This document shows positions 27,324 to 36,300 of a DNA stretch of 64,000 nucleotides, piece after piece. Within the stretch, counting starts at the first letter, position 1, and the number at the start of each line of letters is the position of its first letter. Both the position numbers and the translations under genes were made by a program. Origin of the DNA: Zavarzinella sp. (lineage in GTDB: Bacteria > Planctomycetota > Planctomycetia > Gemmatales > Gemmataceae); NCBI GenBank assembly GCA_041399155.1, contig JAWKTI010000005.1, positions 1 through 64,000 of the forward strand. The letters run 5' to 3'. The notes beneath the pieces are model-generated. The model did no database searches, was not told where the DNA came from, and saw only the letters and a list, made by a program, of their open reading frames with translations.

Positions 27324-30300
27324 ATGACGTCCGACGACAAAGACCAGCCGTTGCAGGTCAGCAACAGTCAGCTTTTCACAAAAACCAGCGAATTGGAACA
27401 AGCAAAATCGCCTGCACAAAACCCGCAGCAGGATGATGAATTGGCGTTTTTATCCCCTCCTCAGGCAGAAGGCGAAATTGGCAGGCTCGGAAATTACGCG
27501 GTGCATCGCAAGCTGGGCCAGGGTGGCATGGGATTAGTTCTGGAAGCAGAAGACCTGCTCCTAAAACGCAGAGTCGCGTTAAAGGTGATGAAGCCGGAAA
27601 TTGCAACGAAAGAATCACAACGGTTGCGCTTCATCAGGGAGGCACAGGCGGCAGCGGCAGTAGAACACGACCACATCTGCCCAATCTTCCAGGTGGGACT
27701 GGAAAACGGTGTCCCCTACATCGCCATGCCGTTTCTCAAAGGCGATCCACTGGATGCCTATTTCAAAATGCGGAAACCACTGCCGATGTATGAAGTAGTT
27801 CAGATTGGTCGAGAAGTGGCAGAAGGGCTTGCCGCTGCCCACCGCGCTGGATTGGTGCACCGCGATATCAAGCCTGGCAATATCTGGCTGGAACAACTTG
27901 CTGACGGCCGCACGCGCGTGCGGATACTGGATTTTGGGCTCGCCAGAAGCGTGAAAGAAGATGTCGGGCTGACACAGGCAGGCGCCATCATAGGTACTCC
28001 CGCTTACATGGCACCGGAACAGGCACGTTCCAAACCACTGGATCATCGCTGCGACCTGTTCAGCCTGGGAGTGATGCTCTATGAATTGTCTGTTGGGAAA
28101 CGGCCGTTTTCCGGCAGTGTGATACTCTTTCGTTATTAACCAGTCTGGCGATGGATGAGCCCGCAGCTCCAAATCAAGTCAATGCTGAAATACCAAAAGC
28201 ATTTTCTGAATTGATTATGCATCTACTTCGAAAATCGCCCACAGAACGCCCTGAAAATGCCACAATTGTGGCAAAAGAGTTGAGCAGGATACAAGGCAGT
28301 CTGCTGGCTGTGCCACTGGCAGAAGAGATTTCTGACAATCCCTGGAGTGAGCTGGATCATCCGGATTCTGGTGCGACCGAGATTATGCCTTCAGTGCATC
28401 TCACAGAGCCAAAAATCAAAACTAAGCCAAATTCTCGCCCCAACAGTGATCGAAAAAAATTATTTCGAGCGGGAGTATTATCGCTCCTTGGGCTAATGCT
28501 ACTGATTATTGGCACCGTAGCGGTTATTGTCATCATCCGCGACGAAGATGGTAAAAAGGTTGCTGAAATTGAAGGCCCATCTGGAGGTAAAGTAGAAATT
28601 CTCCCTGGTGGTGCCTCCGGCACCAAACTGCAGCCACCAGTTGTGCCCTTGCTACCCAAAATTACTCCAGCAGAACCCATTCTGCCAGTTATTTCGAAAT
28701 ACCTAAGCGAACCAGGGCCCTTCGATAAACTTGACGGAAATAAGATCTCTGACGAATTAAAGTTTGAAGGGATCCCCAAAGAAGTGGTAGGGGCCTTTGG
28801 CATCCGCAATAGATTATCATCACTTGATCCCCACTTGCGACACGTTCAATTGAGTAATGATGGGAAGTGGCTGGCAATGAAATCCTCTGACGGTGGGTGC
28901 ATCTGGGATATGGCGACACTCACCCCCCATTATGTGACAAATAACAGTTGGGCAGATTCTCAATGTGTCTTTTCCAACGACAGCAAAAAAGTGGCCTTTG
29001 GAGACAAATGGGTTCGGATCTATGATTTAACTGGAAAAACACCACGTTTAGAACAGCTCAACAAATCAATGAGAAGTCCGGTAGCATTTTTTCCAGATTC
29101 AAAACGAGTTGTATCGCCATTCCAGTACCCGGATCGAAAATCACTGGTAATCTGGTCAACAGATCCAGCAATCAAAGAAATCCAGGAAATCAATTTTCCC
29201 AGTGAAATTGCATGGGTATCCGGTCTGATCGTATCAGGAAATGGTAAACGAATTGTTGCAAGAGCTTTTTACGAAGACCCTGCCAAAGCGAACATATTTG
29301 TCTGGGATATTGAGCAGCAACCTGCGAAATTACTCCACACAATCCCCACCCAGCGAGGTAGTTCTCCGAGAACCTATACTCCATTTCTAATTACTGATGA
29401 TGGAAGTACTTTAACTGAAGGCGTTTATCATCCCGAGGTGGATGAGCAGTACCACCGAATTGCAGTCTGGGATATTTCCAAGCCGACTCCAATCATGAAG
29501 TATCGTGAAATGATTCCGCTAAAGGGTAGGCGGGACATTGTTTGCCTGGTCCAGTGGTATGATCAGAATAACAGCGAAATTCTCATTGGTAGTGGTGGCT
29601 TTGGAAACACGTACTCAATCTGGTCCATCAAAGATGGCTTCAAGAAAGTGCGTGAGATACCACTATGGGTGCAAGCGATTGGTGCGGAAAATACGAGGAT
29701 GATCCAGTTGCAATACAGCAACAGAAGAATTGACATTCTTGATCAGCAAGGGAAACTGCTATCGTCCGGAGCAGATCCACGATTTGATCGGTATCGACTG
29801 CCTTGCATCATTGGCGATCTTATTTACACCACATCTGGGAACTTAGAAGAACTACATAAGACAGTGCACCATCTCGATCAATTAATTGATGGTGAATTCC
29901 GTTATGTTGGTGAAGTAGCAGGCCTGAATTATCATGGGCACTATTCGAAAAGGTCACCAACTGGCGATTTTCTCGCCTCGATGCCATTTTCAAAGTGGTA
30001 TGATGGCAAAATGAAACTGGCACAGAGCGGAATTCAGCTGTGGCCAGTTGTTGATGGGCGATTATTGCCACGTAAAGACGAATTGACATTCGAACGTGCC
30101 GGGGGCTACGTCGACTGGACCTGGCAACCAGATGGCAAAGCAATCTGGACAGCGATGACCAATGGTGAAATTCATAAATGGGACATCACCCAGCGACCAC
30201 CCGTATTACAAACCATTGGTACCCACGATCAGGTGAAGCAGTTGACCTGGTCTGCTGATGCGAAAACACTGGTAACTGCAGGTGGCAGTGAAGTGAAATT

Positions 30301-30751
30301 GTGGGACATGAAGTTTGCCCGTCCGATTGCCAGAAGTGTCCCCATATCGGCTGGAATACAAGCGATTGATTCTGCTTTTCTGGATCTTTCAAAGAATGCA
30401 TTATGGATCAGTGGCAGCAATAAAGATTTTGGACTTGTTTACCGTCAGTCGCTCGACCGGTTTGATGTTGGCCCAGAAGTGGTGTTTCCGGATGCCGGCA
30501 CAAGGATGAAAGTTTCACCTAATGGTCGTATCGTTGCTTCCTGGCACACGGACAATGGCTGGACCTTCTGGGATTGTCAAACAAGGAAAGTAATTACAAA
30601 GTGGGATGTCGGACCATACGAATATGAATCTGGCTTCTGGCTGGAAGATGGCAGGCATTTCTGCGTAGTACAATATGGTGCGGTGTATTTCTTGCGACTG
30701 GAAACAACTCCAGCAAAACCTGCCTCCGCCAGCATGGTTCCGAAAAGTTGA
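27324..30751 (+). CDS. Ser/Thr protein kinase with membrane segment and WD40-like domain (frameshifted near 28119)
   Basis: Residues about 57-265 are a Hanks-type kinase: GQGGMG at 65-70, catalytic Lys87 in VALKVMK, HRDIKPGN from 179, DFG at 203-205, and APE at 230-232. After GKRPFSGS (28118) the frame shifts. The next frame continues exactly as a kinase should: DTLSLLTSLAMDEP, then subdomain XI (LIMHLLRKSPTERPENATIV). A membrane segment (LLGLMLLIIGTVAVIVIIRD) and about 650 residues of WD40-like repeats follow. The 3428-base span is one base short of a multiple of three. Read as one gene it is a normal planctomycete receptor kinase with a beta-propeller sensor. As the sequence stands, the catalytic domain stops at 28139 and a second frame opens at 28151. 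Confidence 0.88.
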
Positions 30752-30784
30752 TCCGAATTCAACTTCTCAGTTTGGCAACCATAC

Positions 30785-31147
30785 CTAAGGTGCTTCCCAT
30801 GTGCAGTTCCATTGATCGTCGGTGGCAGCCATTTCTATTGTCCATCTCCCACTGGCGTGGGTGCCAGTGAGGTCAACTATCACTGTTCGGCTATCCATTA
30901 GAATAACGCTGTAAGTACCTTTATCCCAGATACTTACGGAACCACGGTCGTTGGATACGGGGCCTTCGTAATCGAGATAGAGTAACCGGTGGGGAAAGTT
31001 TGCTTCTGCTACCACGTGATAGGGGGCTTTTGGTTCTGTGGGCAATCGCCACGACTGCAAATCGGTTTCCCGTTCCAGAAAGAAGTCCCAGTGCAGGATC
31101 GGCCAATCGTGGCGTAAAATGGAAAATCGCTTGCGAATAGATGACAT
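30785..31147 (-). CDS. stand-alone LigD N-terminal (3'-phosphoesterase-like) domain protein
   Basis: The product has 120 residues. The order RFSILRHDWPILHWDFFLE, EGPVSNDRGSVSIWDKGTY and SGRWTIEM matches the 3'-phosphoesterase domain found at the N-terminus of bacterial ligase LigD (PF13298 type). The conserved His and Asp of the RHxxxLHWDF segment are present. Usually this domain is fused to a ligase and processes DNA 3' ends in end joining. Here it stands alone, and no ligase or Ku is in the window. It is separated by 9 bases from the DsrE-like gene upstream on the same strand. Confidence 0.75.
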   Translation of the reverse strand: MSSIRKRFSILRHDWPILHWDFFLERETDLQSWRLPTEPKAPYHVVAEANFPHRLLYLDYEGPVSNDRGSVSIWDKGTYSVILMDSRTVIVDLTGTHASGRWTIEMAATDDQWNCTWEAP

Positions 31148-31156
31148 ATCAACTAA

Positions 31157-31708
31157 TTACGGAACTGGGATGTAGGCTGCGCCAGCGGATTGTTCCTTAA
31201 TTACTACATTCAAAGCACTTAAGGCAATGGGAATATCTTTCCGAACCTGATCGTCGGCAATTTTCTTGTAGTTCAATGCTTGCCCACAGACATAGATTTT
31301 CACCCCAGCCTGGTGCAGCAACCCAATTAATTCCGTGTTTGGATTACTTTTTGTCTGGAACATGGTTGCGTAACCGGCATCGGTCATCGTGGCACCGGTG
31401 GCATCACCGTGCAGCACCAACACTAGTTGGAAGTCACCTGCTTTCAAACCGGCAGAACCGTACAGATTTACCAAGCGTGCAGCACGTTCCAGTCCTTTGT
31501 TCAGGGCTTCTGGCTTCCCACCTGAAGTGATGTCAAAGACAGCCTTTTCACCTTTTTGAGGCTGATAAGCTGCATTCGGACGTGGCACCACTTCGCCATA
31601 GCCTTTGATTAAAGGGTAGGCCAGTTTCGTTTCTGGTGGTTGCGCTTGCACCATGGGCAAACAACCCAAACACAGTGCACCCACCAGAATTAATGAAAGC
31701 TTTTTCAT
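31157..31708 (-). CDS. exported DsrE/DsrF-like protein
   Basis: The product has 183 residues from the ATG at 31708. It has a signal peptide (MKKLSLILVGALCLGCLPMVQA; the Cys in the leader could alternatively be lipidated). The body has the DsrE-like pattern: LERAARLVNLYGSAG, FQLVLVLHGDAT, then LIGLLHQAGVKIYVCGQALNY, and a C-terminal ALNVVIKEQSAGAAYIPV. The Cys of KIYVCGQAL aligns with the position usual in DsrE-like sulfur-relay proteins. The periplasmic location suggests a role other than the cytoplasmic Dsr pathway. It lies 46 bases from the superoxide dismutase gene on the same strand, so they may be co-expressed. Confidence 0.75.
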   Translation of the reverse strand: MKKLSLILVGALCLGCLPMVQAQPPETKLAYPLIKGYGEVVPRPNAAYQPQKGEKAVFDITSGGKPEALNKGLERAARLVNLYGSAGLKAGDFQLVLVLHGDATGATMTDAGYATMFQTKSNPNTELIGLLHQAGVKIYVCGQALNYKKIADDQVRKDIPIALSALNVVIKEQSAGAAYIPVP

Positions 31709-31753
31709 AAAAATCAACTTTAACGTGTTGCTACACCCGGGTCGGGTAACAAA

Positions 31754-32467
31754 TTACATTTTGACCGCCGCCTGATAGCGTGCGGAAACGAAATCCCAGT
31801 TGATCACTTTGAAGAATGCATCAACATAGTCTGCACGGCGGTTCTGGTAGTTGAGGTAGTAAGCGTGTTCCCAAACATCAATGCCCAGAATCGGCACGCC
31901 CGCACCGATCATCAGGGGATTATCCTGATTTGCGGAGCTTAAAATGCCCAATTTGCCTTCTTTTCCTGCCACCAGCCAGGCCCAGCCACTGCCGAAGCGG
32001 GTCATTGCCGAAGTTTTGAACTCGGCGAGCATGGCATCAAAACTTTTGAATGACTTTTCGATGGCTGCGGCCAATTCTGCAGAAGGTTTGCCACCTTTCG
32101 CGGACATTACCTGCCAGAACAAGGTGTGGTTGTAATGCCCCCCACCGTTGTTGCGGAGTGCGGCCTGAATTGCCTTGGGTGCTTTGCCCAGGTTGGCCAG
32201 GATTTCTTCAATCGGCTTGCCTACCCAATCGGTGCCAGCCAGAGCTTTGTTCAGGTTGGCCACATAACCAGCATGGTGCTTGCCGTGATGGATTTCCATC
32301 GTTTTGGCATCAATGTGAGGCACCAGGGCATCGGTGGCATATGGTAATTTCGGCAGAGTGAACTCTTTAGATGCTTCTTGTGCCACCAACAGGGTTTTCG
32401 GTAACATTAAACCCGTGGCAGCAGTACCAGCGGTAAATAACCAATCTCGACGCGATAATGTGCTCAT
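31754..32467 (-). CDS. exported Fe/Mn superoxide dismutase
   Basis: The enzyme dismutes superoxide. The start at 32467 (MSTLSRRDWLFTAGTAATG) gives a twin-arginine-type leader and 237 residues; an upstream in-frame start at 32521 adds 18 residues without purpose. Family motifs are LPYATDALVPHIDAKTMEIH, HHGKHHAGYVANLNKAL, NNGGGHYNHTLFWQVM, GSGWAWLV and GIDVWEHAYYLNYQNRRADY. The metal ligands (two His of the N-terminal half, Asp and His of DVWEHAYY) are present. Fe versus Mn cannot be settled by eye. The leader implies a periplasmic enzyme. Confidence 0.93.
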   Translation of the reverse strand: MSTLSRRDWLFTAGTAATGLMLPKTLLVAQEASKEFTLPKLPYATDALVPHIDAKTMEIHHGKHHAGYVANLNKALAGTDWVGKPIEEILANLGKAPKAIQAALRNNGGGHYNHTLFWQVMSAKGGKPSAELAAAIEKSFKSFDAMLAEFKTSAMTRFGSGWAWLVAGKEGKLGILSSANQDNPLMIGAGVPILGIDVWEHAYYLNYQNRRADYVDAFFKVINWDFVSARYQAAVKM

Positions 32468-32785
32468 GAAGATGCTCCTCTTGTTGCACGTTTTTGGGAA
32501 AGCATGCAGGTATAGACCCACACGTAACGAGTTTTATTTTGCGAATTTTTCTGTGGGAACCAAATGAAAAGACGATGATTTTTCCAGCGAGCCGCTGAAA
32601 CTATTACAGAATCCGTGACAGGACACCTGAAAAACCAACCCATGCTCGGTATAAAAATTCGTTACTCAGGCTGCTATCTTCGAAACTTCGCAAGCCCAAG
32701 TGCTCGTAAAATGGTCGTCTCGGTCATGGAGTTCTTTCACGTGCGGGCGGGACTCCCGTGCTATGATAACGGTCAAGTCAGTTGT
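32468..32785. other. intergenic region without a recognisable gene
   Basis: About 320 bases lie between the superoxide dismutase start and the end of the IscA-like lipoprotein gene. Small ORFs on the plus strand (for example 32615-32839) have no protein-like composition. The promoter of the dismutase should lie here, but I cannot point to -35/-10 boxes. Confidence 0.4.
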
Positions 32786-33304
32786 TTACTGCTTTTCTGC
32801 TGCTTGTTTTTTCAATTGCTCAGCATTTGTGGAGATTAATAATTTCTCGCATTTCTTTCTCGTTTCTTCCGTTTGATAAGGATAAGTAATCCGGAAAGCA
32901 GTTTTTTCCCAGTCAATCAGCATTCCCTGTATCCAGATCGTCATATCAGCTTTGGATACACAGGCGATCTGCCCAGAATAGCTCACCACATCATCTGAAC
33001 AAGGGATTGCCGTATCCAGATCTAGTGCGGTTCGAAATCCAGTACAACCACCCCAATTTATCGACACTCGAAGCCACCATTTCTGATCAGAACTTGCCTG
33101 GGCGAATGCTACCATTTTTTCCTGTGCAAGCGGCGTGATGGTAATGTAATTCGCTTCATCATGAATTCGAAATGTGGGTTTGGGAAGAGGCTGTTCAACC
33201 GGAGATCGATGTTCAGAGTTCCTCGGTACTTCTACCGATGTGTTTTCTTCAGGTGCACAACCCACAATCAGGAAGGCCAGCAGCGGGCAGAGAATACTTC
33301 GCAT
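32786..33304 (-). CDS. lipoprotein with HesB/IscA-like (A-type Fe-S carrier) domain
   Basis: The product has 172 residues from the ATG at 33304, which follows GAAGGA at a good distance; ATGs at 33310 and 33325 are less likely. Residues 1-16 form a lipobox leader (LLAFLIVGC, Cys16). Residues about 53-140 follow the IscA order: ITITPLAQEKMVAFA, then WLRVSINWGGCTGFRTALDL, DDVVSYSGQIACVSKAD and MLIDWEKTAFRI. Cys87 in WGGCTGF matches the first conserved cysteine. The usual C-terminal CGC pair is missing. An A-type carrier outside the cytoplasm is unexpected; it may bind something else. It follows gltB by 36 bases on the same strand. Confidence 0.7.
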   Translation of the reverse strand: MRSILCPLLAFLIVGCAPEENTSVEVPRNSEHRSPVEQPLPKPTFRIHDEANYITITPLAQEKMVAFAQASSDQKWWLRVSINWGGCTGFRTALDLDTAIPCSDDVVSYSGQIACVSKADMTIWIQGMLIDWEKTAFRITYPYQTEETRKKCEKLLISTNAEQLKKQAAEKQ

Positions 33305-33340
33305 GGTCATTCCTTCAAAGTGCATTGAGAGTTCCGTAAC

Positions 33341-36300
33341 TTACCCGGCGTTGGTGCCTGTCGAGACAAAGTCTTCCATCTTGCGTGCGACCGCCAGTGG
33401 TAACACTTTACGGAGTTTTCGCCCACGGCGAATATCCATCCAACGCTTCAGGATCTTTTCGGCTTCCCGGCTGCCAGTGCGTGCCTGATAGTTCACAATC
33501 AGTGGGTGCAACCATTCGTAATCGACATAGTTGCAATCCACCACGGCAACACTCTTGTTGTGCAGTTTCAGAGGCAGGTCACCCTTGGGATCGTAGATAA
33601 TCAGCTCGCCACCAGTCATTCCGGAGCCGATTTCGTTTTCTGTTTCACCCAGGATCACCACCCTGCCTTTTGTCATGTATTCGCACAGATACTTACCGGC
33701 TGCTTCTGCAACAATGGTGGCACCTGAATTCCGAATCCCCAGGCGGTGGCCCGCTCTTCCACCCAGGAAGATGGTGCCGCCAGATGCACCGTAGCCCACG
33801 TTGTTACCAGCCACACTCTGGATTTCGCCACCGTAATCACTGGCAGCATAGTCAAGTGTCACAACAACACTGCCCCCGGATATCCCTTTCGCAACACCGT
33901 CCTGGGCAAAACCGCGCAGTTCGATATCCAGGCCAGCAATACACCACGCACCCAGACTTTGGCCTGCATCGCCTTCAAAACGAATCTTCACACGGCGGTG
34001 GTTGGGGATCCCTTCTCTACCATACGTGCGGGCGATTAACCCTGCCGCAGTGGCACCCACCGAGCGATCAGAATTGCGAATCCGGAAAACCAGATCAGCA
34101 TTCATTGCGGTATCAATTGCATCACGTGCCGCTTCCACGACCCGCTCATTCAGAGTTTTGGCCTGTGGAGTGTCACATACTCCTGGTAACAACGAAATCG
34201 TTGGGAAGTTTTTCTCCAGATCCTTCAGAGCCATGTCTGGCCGAATGAAGCGTGAAACATCTACCAGATGGGAGCGGTCTGGCAGGTTCGGGTTCTTCAT
34301 CAGCAGGTCAGAACGCCCCACCAGATCACGGATGTGGGCAAATCCCATTTTTGCCAGCAGCTTGCGGGTTTCTTCCGCCACCGAATGCAGATAAGCCTTG
34401 GTATGTTCGGGGTGGCCTTTGTATTCGCCTTGCGTGCCGGTAATCCCAGTGGGACAGTTGGGAATATGGCACGATTTACAGACGATACAGCCCACAGATA
34501 CCATTAACGCCTGTCCAAAGCTGAATTGCTCCGCACCGAACAGGGCATATTTAATCACGTCGTAGCCGTTTTTGATACCCCCAGCTACCCGCAGAGTAAC
34601 CTGCTGCCGGATTCCGTTCACCACCAGTGCCTGGTGGGCTTCTGCAAGTCCCATTTCGCTGGGCAGGCCGCAGTGCTCTTTGCTGGAAAGCATTGCGGCA
34701 CCCGTCCCACCGTCGATACCATCAATTTCAATGATATCCGCACCGGCTTTGGCAACACCCACGGCGATCGTGCCGATATTTTCCACAGACACCAGTTTTA
34801 CCGAAACCGGCACCCCTGGCTTTACTGCTTTCAAATCGTGAATCAGTTGGGCAAGATCCTCAATCGAATAAATATCGTGGTGCGGTGGGGGTGAAATCAA
34901 GTCAGTACCCGGTCGGCCGTAACGAATTTCGGCAATCTCCCGAGTAACCTTCTTGCCCATCAACTGGCCACCTTCACCGGGCTTGGCACCCTGGGCCATC
35001 TTGATCTGGATTTCATCCGCATTCACCAGATATTCTGCATCAACACCAAACCGACCCGAAGCTACCTGTCGGATTCTGCTGCGGAAACGGCTCTTACGCA
35101 AGTCGCCGCCCACCGTATAGATCGATGGGTGGGCTTCCCGTTCTGCCATCACCTGTTCCCAGAATGGCCCCCAGGGACGCTCGGGTGCGTCATTGCGGAA
35201 GCGTGCTTCCCCACCTTCACCGCTGTTGCTGTAGCCACCCAGTTCGTTGAAGGCCGCAGCCAGGGTCTGGTGGGAGGCCGCAGTCAAGGCACCATGGCTC
35301 ATTGCGGCACCACGGAAGTGGTTGACAATCAGGTCCAGCGAAGTCATTACCTTATCCATCGGTAACGACTGTTCGGTTTGTTGAATCGAGAACAGATCGC
35401 GAATGACGGTCGGTGGGCGAGTATTCACCATATCGGTAAAGCGAATATACTTATCGGCCACCCGTGCATCTGCTTCCGGATCGTGCACTTCCGGTGGTGC
35501 ACTGTAAACCATCTCGCCACCTTGTACTTCTGGCTCGGGGTGGGCTTCACGCACCGCATCTCGCAGGGCCATCCGTACTTTGGCATTAAAGGCCATGTAA
35601 TCCTTGTTCCGGCCAAGAACCCGCATCTTTTCTGCCTGTTCAATACGCCAGATCGCATCTTCCACCAGTTCATTCAGACCGATGCCACCAATTCGAGATG
35701 GGAAGTTGCCCAGGAAAGCCATCAGTTCTTCACCGAAGCCCACTGCTTCAAACAACTGGGCTCCACGGTAACCTTCAATGGTGGTAATGCCCATCTTGGC
35801 AATAATTTTCTTGATGGAATCTTCCAGAGCAGCAAACAGATTTTCGAGGCACTCGTGGGCCGAAATGCTGATTTCCTGCTTGGTTTCCGCATCGCGGAAG
35901 CTAAGACCATCTTTAATAATGCGGAACATCAGGTAGGGGTGCACCACATCGGCACCGAAGCCCACCAGACAGCAAATATCATGGCCTTCCTGAACATCGG
36001 CGGCCTGTACCACAATCGAGCAGCGTTCGCGCAGACCTTGCTGGCACAGATATGTGTGCACTGCACCTAACGCCAGCAGCGAAGGAATTGGCACCGTGCC
36101 ACGTTGGGATGCCTGTTTGTCGGAAATACACAGCACCGCATAACCCGCGTGTACAGCTTTTTCCGCGTCGCGGCGAATACCGTGCAGCGCTTCCAATAGT
36201 GCTTCTGCACCACCTGCTACCGGGAAGGTAGCATCGATGGATATATAACCCATCAGTTCGTTCCGGCGAACTTCTTCCAGCACCGCATCTGAAATGACGG

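Noticed and set aside
32615..32839. 74-codon plus-strand ORF
   Set aside because: It has no ribosome-binding site, a biased residue composition and overlap with the 3' end of the IscA-like gene on the other strand.
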